From NCBI GenBank assembly GCA_934120735.1, contig CAKOVA010000019.1, forward strand, positions 1 to 33,812: a DNA stretch of 33,812 bases. Reading direction: 5' to 3'. This stretch comes from an uncultured Prevotella sp. Its GTDB lineage: Bacteria > Bacteroidota > Bacteroidia > Bacteroidales > Bacteroidaceae. The stretch's first letter is position 1. Every line of letters begins with the position of its first letter. Shown here piece by piece: positions 16,925 through 25,172 of the stretch. The position numbers and the translations under genes are program-made. Under the pieces are notes generated by a model. That model had not been told where the DNA came from and made no database searches. It saw only the letters and a list, made by a program, of their open reading frames with translations.

Positions 16925-16956
16925 GTTGCAAAGAAACAAAATTTTTTCTACATTTG
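16925..16956 (+). promoter_or_regulatory. promoter of the rRNA methyltransferase-thyA unit
   Basis: GTTG (16925-16928) as -33, a 20-base spacer and TACATTTG (16949-16956) as -7, with the ATG 18 bases further at 16975. This is a good match to the Bacteroidota consensus and decides the start of the downstream gene. Confidence 0.65.
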
Positions 16957-16974
16957 CACGAAACAAACAAACCA

Positions 16975-18465
16975 ATGCATCTTCCCGAAGCATTTGAAAC
17001 CTACACCCGCACCCTGATGGGGTCCAGCCTGTACGATGACCTCGTGCAAGCCTTGCAAGACGAACCCGCTGCCTGCATCCGACTGAACCATCAGAAATGC
17101 CCATCAGCGCAGGTTGCCGTGCCGCATGTTCGGGTGCCTTGGTGCGACCAGGGGTATCGTTTGGCATGCCGGCCCGCGTTCACCTTCGACCCACTGCTGC
17201 ACGCTGGTGCCTACTATGTGCAGGAACCATCGTCGATGTTCTTGTCGGCCGTGCTCAGGCAATACGTTCGAGAGCCGGTTAGGATGCTGGATCTGTGTGC
17301 CGCCCCAGGCGGAAAGTCAACGCTGGCTCGTGCGGAACTGCCCGAGGGAAGCGTGTTGATGTGCAACGAACCGGTGAGAAATCGAGCGCAGGTGCTGGCG
17401 GAAAACGCGCAGAAATGGGGACATCCGGACGTGATTGTCACCAACAATTATCCGGCTGATTACCGCAAGGCTGGGCTACGGTTTGACGTGATTCTTTGCG
17501 ACGCACCATGCTCTGGCGAAGGCATGTTTCGCAAAAACAGCAACGCCATCGACGAATGGAGCGAACAAAATGTGGAGAACTGCGCTCGCCTGCAACGCGA
17601 CATCGTGGCTGATGCCTGGGAATGCCTCGAGGCGGGCGGACTGATGATTTATTCTACCTGCACTTTCAACGCTAAAGAGAATGAGGAAAACGTGGCGTGG
17701 ATATGTAGTGAATTGGGGGCTAAAACCTTATCTATTGACACGGAAACTCATTGGGTTATCGCTCCAACTCCATTGCATTTAGAAACCCAGGGCAGCAGCC
17801 CCATCGGCGGTTCGTCTTATCTCGCTGAACCACTGCACGTTTACCGCTTCATTCCCGGTTATCACAATGCCCAGGGAAAGCAAATGGGCGAAGGCCTGTT
17901 TATGGCGGTGCTGCGCAAAGATGGGGAGAGAAAGCCCGAGAAACCTTTGAAGCAGCAACCGAGCATGAGAGGGGCCAAAGGCAAAGAGGCGAAAATCGGC
18001 AGCGGCAAGGACAACAATATGGCTCGTGAATGGCTGCTGCAACCCGACAATTTCTGCTATATATATAAAGGTGACGAGCTGCTGGCCATGCGACCACCGC
18101 TGGTTGGACTATATGAAAAGGCTGCCAGCCAACTGCGCGTGTTGTCGGCCGGCATCTGCCTGGGTCAGCAGAAGGGCAAGAACTGGATTCCCAATGAGTC
18201 GCTCGCTCTGTCTACCTGTCTCAATCCGGCGGCCTTTCCGAAGGTAGAATTCAGTCATGCTGAGGCCCTGAACTATCTGCGAAGTCAGGCCATCGCCCTG
18301 CCGGCAGACACCCCGCGTGGCTTCATCCTCGTGACTTACCGCGGTCTACCGCTGGGCTTCATGAAGAACATCGGCAACCGAGCCAACAACCTCTACCCCA
18401 ACGAATGGCGCATCAAAAGCCAGTACAACCCCGAGGAAGAGCCACACATCATTGACATTGAATAA
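16975..18465 (+). CDS. RsmF-like rRNA cytosine-C5 methyltransferase (NOL1/NOP2/Sun family)
   Basis: 496 aa from ATG 16975 (MHLPEAFETYTRTLMGSSLY). The frame is open 43 codons further up, but those lie across the promoter and are not family-like. It transfers methyl from S-adenosylmethionine to C5 of a cytosine in 16S rRNA. SAM-binding motif I is LDLCAAPGGKST. The two catalytic cysteines are Cys179 in DAPCSGEGMFRK and Cys229 in YSTCTFNAKENEENV; the latter is the expected nucleophile. The C-terminal part (about 300-496) matches the RsmF-type extension with a PUA-like fold (FILVTYRGLPLGFMKNIGNR). thyA begins 12 bases after its stop, so they are probably one operon. Target position cannot be read from sequence. 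Confidence 0.9.
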   Translation: MHLPEAFETYTRTLMGSSLYDDLVQALQDEPAACIRLNHQKCPSAQVAVPHVRVPWCDQGYRLACRPAFTFDPLLHAGAYYVQEPSSMFLSAVLRQYVREPVRMLDLCAAPGGKSTLARAELPEGSVLMCNEPVRNRAQVLAENAQKWGHPDVIVTNNYPADYRKAGLRFDVILCDAPCSGEGMFRKNSNAIDEWSEQNVENCARLQRDIVADAWECLEAGGLMIYSTCTFNAKENEENVAWICSELGAKTLSIDTETHWVIAPTPLHLETQGSSPIGGSSYLAEPLHVYRFIPGYHNAQGKQMGEGLFMAVLRKDGERKPEKPLKQQPSMRGAKGKEAKIGSGKDNNMAREWLLQPDNFCYIYKGDELLAMRPPLVGLYEKAASQLRVLSAGICLGQQKGKNWIPNESLALSTCLNPAAFPKVEFSHAEALNYLRSQAIALPADTPRGFILVTYRGLPLGFMKNIGNRANNLYPNEWRIKSQYNPEEEPHIIDIE

Positions 18466-18477
18466 AACAAACGAACT

Positions 18478-19272
18478 ATGCAACAATATTTAGACCTGCT
18501 ACATCGCATCCTCGAAGAAGGTAAGGTGAAGACTGACCGCACCGGAACTGGCACGAAGAGTATTTTCGGCCACCAGATGAGGTTCAACCTGGAGGACGGA
18601 TTCCCTGTGCTGACCACGAAGAAACTGCACCTGAAATCCATCATCTACGAACTGCTGTGGTTTCTCAAAGGAGACACCAACGTGAAATATCTGCAAGAAC
18701 ATGGCGTGAGCATTTGGAACGAGTGGGCGGACGAAAACGGTGACCTGGGTCCCGTGTACGGACATCAGTGGCGTTCGTGGCCCGATCATCGCGGCGGCAC
18801 CATCGACCAGATACAAAACGTCATCGACCAGATTAAGCACCATCCCGACAGCCGCAGAATGCTGGTCACCGCTTGGAATCCTGCCGACATCGGCGAAATG
18901 GCGCTACCGCCCTGCCACTGTCTGTTTCAGTTTTATGTGGCCGACGGGCGTTTGTCGCTGCAATTGTATCAACGCAGCGCCGACACCTTCTTGGGCGTGC
19001 CCTTCAACATCGCCTCGTATGCCCTACTGCTCCAGATGATGGCGCAGGTCACAGGACTGAAGGCGGGTGATTTCATCCACACCACGGGCGACACGCACCT
19101 GTACCTGAACCACATCGAGCAGGCCAAGCTGCAACTCACCCGCACGCCCCGTGAACTGCCGCAGATGAAGCTGAATCCAGACGTAAAAAATCTTTTCGAC
19201 TTTAGATACGAAGACTTTGAACTCCTCAATTACAACCCCTGGCCCCACATCAAGGCAGAGGTGGCGGTGTAG
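18478..19272 (+). CDS. thyA: thymidylate synthase
   Basis: 264 aa, the exact length of compact bacterial ThyA. It makes dTMP from dUMP, using 5,10-methylene-tetrahydrofolate and leaving dihydrofolate. The nucleophile is Cys146 in [13 protein letters not shown]. Other signature motifs are [20 protein letters not shown] near the N-terminus, [20 protein letters not shown] (dUMP phosphate and ring binding), GDTHLYLNH, and the C-terminal AEVAV closing segment. It starts 12 bases after the methyltransferase gene, and folA lies 194 bases downstream. Confidence 0.98.
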   Translation: MQQYLDLLHRILEEGKVKTDRTGTGTKSIFGHQMRFNLEDGFPVLTTKKLHLKSIIYELLWFLKGDTNVKYLQEHGVSIWNEWADENGDLGPVYGHQWRSWPDHRGGTIDQIQNVIDQIKHHPDSRRMLVTAWNPADIGEMALPPCHCLFQFYVADGRLSLQLYQRSADTFLGVPFNIASYALLLQMMAQVTGLKAGDFIHTTGDTHLYLNHIEQAKLQLTRTPRELPQMKLNPDVKNLFDFRYEDFELLNYNPWPHIKAEVAV

Positions 19273-19274
19273 AG

Positions 19275-19433
19275 ATTTAGTTGACGAGTTGACAAGTTGA
19301 TAGTTAATATAGTTGACAAGTTTACGAGTTGACGAGTTCACAAGTTGATGGCTCATCTAATCATAAAGTTCAATGTTCAATTTTCAAAGTTCAAAGTAAC
19401 CGGCTAACCACTCCCCTCCCTTTTGGGGAGGGG
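19275..19433. repeat. short repeats and hairpin between thyA and folA
   Basis: From 19275 to about 19345 degenerate copies of GTTGACGAGTTGACAAGTTGA run in tandem. A Bacteroidota-type hairpin follows at 19413-19433 (CCCCTCCC-TTTTG-GGGAGGGG-like). It has no T-run after it, so it may slow rather than stop transcription into folA. No separate TAnnTTTG promoter for folA is obvious. Confidence 0.55.
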
Positions 19434-19466
19434 TAAGGGGGAGAGGCCGCTTTTAAAAGTAAATAA

Positions 19467-19952
19467 ATGTTGATTACCATCATTGCAGCCGTGGCGCGCA
19501 ACCGTGCCATCGGCTATCAAAACAAATTGTTATATTGGTTGCCCAACGACCTGAAACGGTTCAAGGCACTCACCACCGGACACACCGTCATCATGGGGCG
19601 GCGCACCTTCGAGTCGTTGCCCAAAGGCGCGTTGCCCAACCGGCGTAACATCGTGCTGAGTCGTACGCAAACCCATTTTGAGGGTTGCGATAGCTTCACA
19701 TCGCTCGACGAAGCACTGGCTCACTGCGCTGCCGACGAGGACATCTACATCATCGGCGGTGCCCATGTCTACCAACAAGCCATTGAGCGAGCCGACCGTC
19801 TGTGCCTCACCGAGGTAGACGACGTGCCAGAACAGGCAGACGCGTTCTTTCCTCCTTATGACGACTGGCACGAGATATCACGCGAGGAACATGGCACCGA
19901 CGAGCGCCACGCCCACCGCTACGCCTTCGTCAACTATGTGAAAAACAAGTAG
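19467..19952 (+). CDS. folA: dihydrofolate reductase
   Basis: 161 aa, the typical chromosomal DHFR length. It reduces dihydrofolate to tetrahydrofolate with NADPH, which thyA just upstream consumes and oxidises. Motifs: the N-terminal strand IIAAVARNRAIG, the substrate helix WLPNDLKRFKALT with the catalytic acidic residue Asp, GRRTFESLPKGALPNRRNIVLSR compressed around the NADPH phosphate site, and IYIIGGAHVYQQAI for the second glycine pair. It is the trimethoprim target in such bacteria. The stop codon is inside the terminator stem. Confidence 0.97.
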   Translation: MLITIIAAVARNRAIGYQNKLLYWLPNDLKRFKALTTGHTVIMGRRTFESLPKGALPNRRNIVLSRTQTHFEGCDSFTSLDEALAHCAADEDIYIIGGAHVYQQAIERADRLCLTEVDDVPEQADAFFPPYDDWHEISREEHGTDERHAHRYAFVNYVKNK

Positions 19953-19982
19953 GGACGTGACTTATCACGCCCCTACCTTTTT
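19949..19982 (+). terminator. folA terminator overlapping the stop codon
   Basis: GTAGGGACGTGA (19949-19960) pairs with TCACGCCCCTAC (19965-19976) with one A/C mismatch, and CTTTTT follows. The stem includes the TAG stop at 19950-19952. The right arm is the TCACGCCCCTAC motif that recurs at 31701-31714 and 31753-31770. Confidence 0.7.
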
Positions 19983-20177
19983 AGGCTGGTTCTATAAATT
20001 ACCACCGCACATAGTCATTAAATGTTTATGAAATACGTTTTGTTATCTTTTGGCTTCTTTTTGGTTCAAAATGTAAGTTCGTTCAGTCGTGTAGCTCGCT
20101 ACACTCCTTCACTCTCTTGCATTTTGACCTCAAAAATAAGCTCAAAATCTAACAAAGCTAATTTATAGAACCAGCCT
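19983..20177. mobile_element. 195-bp MITE-like element, copy B (complete)
   Basis: Bounded by perfect 19-bp inverted repeats: aggctggttctataaatta at 19983-20001 and its complement at 20159-20177. It encodes nothing. The middle (about 20060-20130) forms an imperfect ~30-bp hairpin centred on GTGTAGCTCGCTACAC and is nearly identical to 1-76 in inverted orientation. I cannot identify a clear target-site duplication, because both flanks are T-rich. Size, terminal repeats and lack of coding suggest a non-autonomous element mobilised by a transposase elsewhere. The rest of the gap to 20240 shows no gene. Confidence 0.7.
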
Positions 20178-20240
20178 TTATTTTCATTCCCAACGGAACG
20201 AGATGAATCACGCCCGTGCCATCCCCATTGACAAACGCCG

Positions 20241-21668
20241 CTATTCGAATGGCACGACATCAGCTGTGGTCTTGTTGCCGACGATGAGATGATTCATGTT
20301 ATATTGGATGGTGACGCGCAGATTTTTCTTATCAAGCTCAAAGGCATCCATACCCTGTCCAAGCGGTATGAAGGCTGGAATATGCGCTTTTATGTAAGGA
20401 GCGGCCGCAGGATTGGCTTTGGCCTCCACCTCACTGATGGGTAAGCGGATGCCCAAATCGTTCATGCGCCGTCCCTCTGCAATGAAAATCTCTTGGCGCA
20501 TCAGGTAAATCAGCTCGAGCAGCGCGTCGTGACCTTGGCACTGGTTGATCATCTCTGCCGTCACCGACGTACCTGAAACCGTGGACACGCTCACCACTTG
20601 CGGCTTCTTTCGGCTCAACACCAACCCCTTGCGATAAGGTTCACCCGGCGAAGCGGCTACAGTGTAGGCGGCTCCGTCGGGATATTCCTTGATGCCTCCC
20701 ACGGCACGTGTCTTGGCCCAATCTTTCACATCGTGCCGCACGGGACGCGACTTGACCAGACCAAGCAGTTGTTTGAGCTGTGCTTTGCACTTGTCCGTTT
20801 CTTGCTTGGCCAACAAGGCTTCGGCCATGATGAGGTGGTTCTCCTCAGCCTTGGCTATACTGATGGGACTTTCATAAGTGGACGTGAGCTGCACATATTT
20901 GGGATTGAGAAAGTTAAGACGCGGCAATGGCTGATACAGGGCTTTCCAGATGTCATCCTGCATCGCGTTGAACACACTGTTTGAGCCATCAAACTGCACC
21001 TGCCACAGCAGATTTTCGCACAGTTTCAACGCCATGCCGCTCTCCTCCAACGCCTCGTCTACCTTGCCCAGACGGTAATAGGCGCGCGCTTTGAGTGTGT
21101 GGACAAGAGACCGAAGCGTGTCGTTCGCAGCATATTTCTCACTTTCTCCCAGCGATTGCAGTGCCAGTTGCAACAGCTCTTGCCAGGTCTTCACCGCACC
21201 CCGTTCGCTCACCGGCAGGGCCATGAAGTTCTCACCGCCGAGCAAAAAGCCGTAAGCCTTGATGGTATGAAGTTTGAACAACTGCGCCTTCGTGACGTTC
21301 TTGTCATGCTTGCTCACCTTGTCAAAGGCGAAATCGGCCGTGGCGCGCAACTGCTGCACGGCTCGTTCCAAGCCATTCACGTCGGGATCGTTGTACAATA
21401 TTTTCGGCTCGTCAAAGAGTTTGCTCTCGCGTGTGTAGTTGTTGAAAAAGTTGTCAGAGATGATTTCGGTCTGCAAGCAGAAGTCACCAACCGTAAGGGC
21501 AAGTGTCTTCTCGGCACCGTTCACCCAAGTGTCCATGGCGTTTCCGCCCTGAAGATAACCGTCTTCTGTGACGTTAGGATTCTCGATGTCGCCGGGGGCC
21601 ACCAAGTTACACGAGGCCAACAGCAACGTTCCCCCGATGATGAGGGTATATGATAGGTTTGATTGCAT
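20241..21668 (-). CDS. SusD/RagB-family outer-membrane nutrient-binding lipoprotein
   Basis: 475 aa. Lipoprotein signal with lipobox LLLASC (Cys at residue 20). It shows the SusD pattern: an N-terminal ENPNVTEDGYLQGGNAMD segment, TPR-like helices in the middle (HTLKARAYYRLGKVDEALEE), and a C-terminal EIFIAEGRRMNDLGIRLPIS motif. SusD proteins cap the SusC channel and help capture glycans or peptides at the cell surface. It starts 4 bases after the SusC-like stop on the same strand, so both are co-transcribed. No glycosidase, sulfatase or peptidase is adjacent, so the substrate cannot be predicted. Confidence 0.9.
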   Translation of the reverse strand: MQSNLSYTLIIGGTLLLASCNLVAPGDIENPNVTEDGYLQGGNAMDTWVNGAEKTLALTVGDFCLQTEIISDNFFNNYTRESKLFDEPKILYNDPDVNGLERAVQQLRATADFAFDKVSKHDKNVTKAQLFKLHTIKAYGFLLGGENFMALPVSERGAVKTWQELLQLALQSLGESEKYAANDTLRSLVHTLKARAYYRLGKVDEALEESGMALKLCENLLWQVQFDGSNSVFNAMQDDIWKALYQPLPRLNFLNPKYVQLTSTYESPISIAKAEENHLIMAEALLAKQETDKCKAQLKQLLGLVKSRPVRHDVKDWAKTRAVGGIKEYPDGAAYTVAASPGEPYRKGLVLSRKKPQVVSVSTVSGTSVTAEMINQCQGHDALLELIYLMRQEIFIAEGRRMNDLGIRLPISEVEAKANPAAAPYIKAHIPAFIPLGQGMDAFELDKKNLRVTIQYNMNHLIVGNKTTADVVPFE

Positions 21669-21672
21669 GATT

Positions 21673-24501
21673 TTACAAATTGAATTTCAGTGAAAAAACA
21701 TATTGTCTGGGTAACGAATAAGTGGCATAATTCAGTCCTCCCGATGCCACAGCCCCTTGCGAGTGCGCACCCGAGATGACCGCTTCGGGGTCTACGGATG
21801 CCGCAGTGAAGTTCAACGGATTGTTGACGCTCATGCTGAACAGCACACTCTTGACCACCGACTTTGATCCTTTGAGGTGGTAAAGATAGCTCAAGCCAAC
21901 GTTTCGCACCTTGAAGAAGTCGGCCTTCTCTACGAAATAGTTAGTAAAGTCGAGCCATGCGTCCTTCTGCTTCCTGCCCATGAGTGCCGTCTGGGGCACC
22001 ACATCGTCTTTCAATCCCTTTTGAAAGCGGAACTGACGGTCGAAAGAATGAACGTAACTACCTGTCTGATAGTCACTACTCATCCACAGACTACAGTTTT
22101 TATAATGAACATCCATCGACACATTGCCATAGCAGGTTGGGATGGTAGAACCCAAATCTTGCATACGCAGCACCTCCTGGAGGGTTCCGTCGGCATTGAG
22201 AACGGCCTTGTTGCCACGCAAGAAGCCCACGGGCTTTCCCTCCTCCACCGCCGTCTGAATGGTTTCGGGACCGAACCCGCCAATGCTGAACGGCACCGTT
22301 CCACCTGCGCTCAACACGCGGTTGCGGTTGGTGTTAACGGTGGTGCGCAGGGTGGCCTGCCAGTCTTTGGTACGCACGACGTTGAGGGCAAGCGCCATCT
22401 CAACGCCCAGATTACTGATTTCGCCGATGTTGGCCAAGTAGCTGGCCGCGCGTCCGGCCGATGGTAAGGTGGGAACCGTGAACAACGCACCCTTGGTAAC
22501 GGAGTGATAGTAGGTGAATGAGAGCGTGGCGATATCATGGAGGAAAGATGACTCGAAACCCACTTCGAACGAATGTTTCTTCTCGGGGCCCAAGTCAGGG
22601 TTGCCAAACTGCCCGAACGTGCCAGCCTGCTTGCCTTGATAGCCTGTCACGGAGATGGTGCGCTGATAGGCGAATGGCGGAGGATAGCTGCCCGCGACAC
22701 CGTAGTTGCAGAACACGCGCAACATGGACAGCATGCCACTGTTGACCCATGGGGCGAGGAACGGCTCATCACTCATCACGTAAGACAGGCCGAGCTTGGG
22801 ATAAAACTGCCACTTCACATTGTCGCCAAATGCGGTGTTGTAGTCCACGCGTGCGCCTAAATCAACGTAATATTTATTGAACAGCCCAATGTTGTTCTGT
22901 GCGTAAAAGCCATAACTGTGCAGGAAGTTGAGCCACTCGTCAGCCTGAACGGTTCCTGCTCCGCTCATCACCTTGGCCCCATCGCGCACGTTGGTACCGC
23001 GATAGATGGCCTGACGGTCATGCGTGTTGAAATATTGGAAGCCGGCAGTAAGCACGTTGCTCAACCGGTTGGCATGGTAAAACTTGTACTGTCCGTTGAT
23101 GTCGGCAGTGAGTCCGAAGTAGTTGCGGTCGAAATTGTTGACGCGCCCGGCATCTGTCGTACCCACATGCTTCTCACCAATATGAATGAGATACTCGTTG
23201 GTCACGATTTCCTTGTTGTTGTTAGCCCGATAGTCAATTCCAAAAACGCCTTTAACGGTGAGTTGAGGCAATGGCTTGTAGAGCAAGGTGTGCGAAGTTT
23301 GGAAATGTTTGGTAGACTCGCGATAGTGTTGCAAAGCCTCGGCTTTGTCCACAAAGGCACGCATCTTCTCAAACGTTTCATCATCGGCAGCATCGATGTC
23401 GGCAGGATATCTCTGCTCATGACCTTTGGCATCGGTAAACTTAAAACTGCTGGAAGCACTGCCCTCCGTGAACCACAGTCCCGTATAGAAACCCTGATTG
23501 CCATTGCGGCTGCGGTTATAATCATCGGCCACGAAGCCAAATGAGTTCTGATACTCCAGCTGGGTGGTGAGCTGAGCGCGCGAACCAAAACGCAGGTCGT
23601 ACCGCTTATGGGCATTGTTGTTGTGTATCACCACACCCGTGTTTTCCATCATGTTGGCACCCAAGCTATACCCATACTTGCTGTTTCCGCCGGCAAGCGA
23701 CAGTCGGTAACGCTGTTCGAAACCCGTCTGGTTGAGCAAATCGGCCGTACGGCGGAAGTGATAAAACTGCGTGGTGGCCTTGTCCCATCCCATGTCCACC
23801 GACGCGGAAGCATGAAAACCATCCGAGCTTCCCTTCTTCGTGAAGATTTGTATCACCCCATTGGCCGCATCAGAACCATAGAGCGTGGTGGCCGCTCCAC
23901 CGCTCACATATTCTATATGGTCGATGTTCTCCATGGAGATGTCGCTCAACGCGCTCGACGCCGCCATCTCACCCATGGGCATGTCGCCAATGGTGTAAGG
24001 CTGGGCGCCATAACCTTTCTTGGAATAATTGAGAATGGCACCGGTATTGAGGTTGTCTGTACGAACGCCATCAATGTAGATGATGGGGGTAGAATTTGAA
24101 AACGCCGAGGACAATCCCCGGGCTTTGATGACAGAGGTGCTGCCGGGTTGTGCACCTGAGAGTGAAAACTGAACCCCGGGGATAGCGTTGCGCAGCATTT
24201 CGTCCATGCGCCCCACGGTCAACTTCTGCAAGTCTTTACCTGAAATCTTGGTGACGTTCGAGGATAACCTTCGCCGTTCAATTGCTCCTCCCTGCCCCGT
24301 CACCACAACTTCGTCAAGGCTGATGGGCGAGTTGAACCTCATCGTGTCTACCATCTCTGCATGCACATTGGCATGATCGTCATCCGTCACCATCATCGCC
24401 CTTGTGCCAGGTTGCGCGAACGAAGGCATGTGGGCCAATGATTGAAAAGCAACCAATGATGTTATCGTCAACAAATTGGCTTCTCTTTTTAAATGAATCA
24501 T
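21673..24501 (-). CDS. SusC/RagA-family TonB-dependent outer-membrane receptor
   Basis: 942 aa. The signal peptide (ending SLAHMPSFAQ) is followed by a short linker and the TonB-box-like SLDEVVVTGQGG. A plug domain (about 60-215) has the SusC signatures SVIKARGLSSAFSNSTPIIY and SGGAATTLYGSDAANGVIQI. A 22-strand beta-barrel follows, ending in the aromatic-type strand YVFSLKFNL. It imports a ligand bound by the SusD partner, powered by TonB. The usual N-terminal carboxypeptidase-regulatory-like domain of SusC proteins is missing, and there is no signalling extension, so control by an ECF/anti-sigma pair is unlikely. Its promoter is well defined (24541-24572). Confidence 0.93.
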   Translation of the reverse strand: MIHLKREANLLTITSLVAFQSLAHMPSFAQPGTRAMMVTDDDHANVHAEMVDTMRFNSPISLDEVVVTGQGGAIERRRLSSNVTKISGKDLQKLTVGRMDEMLRNAIPGVQFSLSGAQPGSTSVIKARGLSSAFSNSTPIIYIDGVRTDNLNTGAILNYSKKGYGAQPYTIGDMPMGEMAASSALSDISMENIDHIEYVSGGAATTLYGSDAANGVIQIFTKKGSSDGFHASASVDMGWDKATTQFYHFRRTADLLNQTGFEQRYRLSLAGGNSKYGYSLGANMMENTGVVIHNNNAHKRYDLRFGSRAQLTTQLEYQNSFGFVADDYNRSRNGNQGFYTGLWFTEGSASSSFKFTDAKGHEQRYPADIDAADDETFEKMRAFVDKAEALQHYRESTKHFQTSHTLLYKPLPQLTVKGVFGIDYRANNNKEIVTNEYLIHIGEKHVGTTDAGRVNNFDRNYFGLTADINGQYKFYHANRLSNVLTAGFQYFNTHDRQAIYRGTNVRDGAKVMSGAGTVQADEWLNFLHSYGFYAQNNIGLFNKYYVDLGARVDYNTAFGDNVKWQFYPKLGLSYVMSDEPFLAPWVNSGMLSMLRVFCNYGVAGSYPPPFAYQRTISVTGYQGKQAGTFGQFGNPDLGPEKKHSFEVGFESSFLHDIATLSFTYYHSVTKGALFTVPTLPSAGRAASYLANIGEISNLGVEMALALNVVRTKDWQATLRTTVNTNRNRVLSAGGTVPFSIGGFGPETIQTAVEEGKPVGFLRGNKAVLNADGTLQEVLRMQDLGSTIPTCYGNVSMDVHYKNCSLWMSSDYQTGSYVHSFDRQFRFQKGLKDDVVPQTALMGRKQKDAWLDFTNYFVEKADFFKVRNVGLSYLYHLKGSKSVVKSVLFSMSVNNPLNFTAASVDPEAVISGAHSQGAVASGGLNYATYSLPRQYVFSLKFNL

Positions 24502-24540
24502 TATGTGTAAAATCTTTTTACATTAAAATACTAATGGCTG

Positions 24541-24572
24541 CAAAGGTAAAAATATCCTATGAATCTGTCAAA
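24541..24572 (-). promoter_or_regulatory. promoter of the SusC/SusD operon
   Basis: On the minus strand: TTTG (24569-24572) as -33, a 20-base spacer, and TACCTTTG (24541-24548) as -7. The start codon lies 39 bases downstream. Good match to the Bacteroidota consensus. Confidence 0.7.
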
Positions 24573-24628
24573 AAGTAAAGGGAAATATCATGACAGAAAC
24601 AGATTTTTATAAAAAAAGCGAATAACCT

Positions 24629-24659
24629 TTTGTTAGTATACAAAAAAAATATACTTTTG
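24629..24659 (+). promoter_or_regulatory. promoter of tRNA-Val
   Basis: TTTG (24629-24632), a 19-base spacer and TACTTTTG (24652-24659), an exact consensus promoter. The tRNA begins 31 bases after the -7 box. Confidence 0.7.
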
Positions 24660-24690
24660 CAGTGTCGTCGTTTTCAACGAGGCGGCAAAC

Positions 24691-24765
24691 AGGGGTATAG
24701 CCCAGATGGTTTAGAGCGCTGCAGTCACATTGCAGAGGTCATCGGTTCGAGCCCGATTATCCCTA
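24691..24765 (+). tRNA. tRNA-Val (anticodon CAC)
   Basis: Folds as a 75-base cloverleaf. Acceptor arms AGGGGTA/TATCCCT have one G-U pair. The D stem has one C-A mismatch (GCCC/GAGC). The anticodon stem CTGCA/TGCAG holds the loop GTCACAT with CAC at 24726-24728. The T arm is ATCGG-TTCGAGC-CCGAT. The anticodon CAC reads GUG (valine). The 3' CCA is not encoded. It has its own consensus promoter and is followed by a strong terminator. Confidence 0.88.
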
Positions 24766-24772
24766 CCCACCC

Positions 24773-24819
24773 AAAAAAGGTTCAAGAAAACAAATTTCTA
24801 TTTTTCTTGAACCTTTTTT
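24773..24819 (+). terminator. terminator after tRNA-Val (bidirectional)
   Basis: AAAAAAGGTTCAAGAAAA (24773-24790) and its complement (24802-24819) form an 18-bp stem with an 11-base loop and a T-rich 3' arm. The A-rich 5' arm makes it work from the other side too. Confidence 0.85.
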
Positions 24820-25172
24820 ATTTTTCCTGGCTACCTGGCTGCCTCTTTCTTTCAACATCTTTTGATGAATGTCGTTCGGCGGAGCGTGATGAATCACAGG
24901 CTCAGTAGAAAAATCATGGGGATCTTACCTTCTGATTGAAGTTAAATGATTACCTTCGTGATATGGAAAATGAATATCTCAAAGCAATAGCAAGCGTGGT
25001 ATTTAATAATAATCTTGGCGTGCAGACCTTTCAGGTTGCACGCCAATATTCATGCTTTTGATTTCAAGTGTGAGTGATCCATACAAACAACCGTGTACGT
25101 CGACGGAGTCGACTGTTTTGAGCAGTGCCGTAAGGATCACTCTTACCCATCTACCTCAGGGCAGATGAACGA
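24820..25172. other. non-coding stretch with hairpins, downstream of the repeat-protein gene
   Basis: No convincing gene. Features: GGCTCAGTAGAAAAATCAT (24899-24917), an inverted match to 31681-31699; a strong hairpin TTGGCGTGCA/TGCACGCCAA (25015-25024 with 25037-25046) with an inner ACCT/AGGT stem; and a larger fold closed by GAGTGATCC/GGATCACTC (about 25072-25142) enclosing GTCGACGGAGTCGAC. A 32-codon frame at 24963-25061 (MENEYLKAIASVVF) overlaps the first hairpin and is probably chance. The folds may terminate or stabilise the transcript of the minus-strand gene that ends at 25173. Confidence 0.45.
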
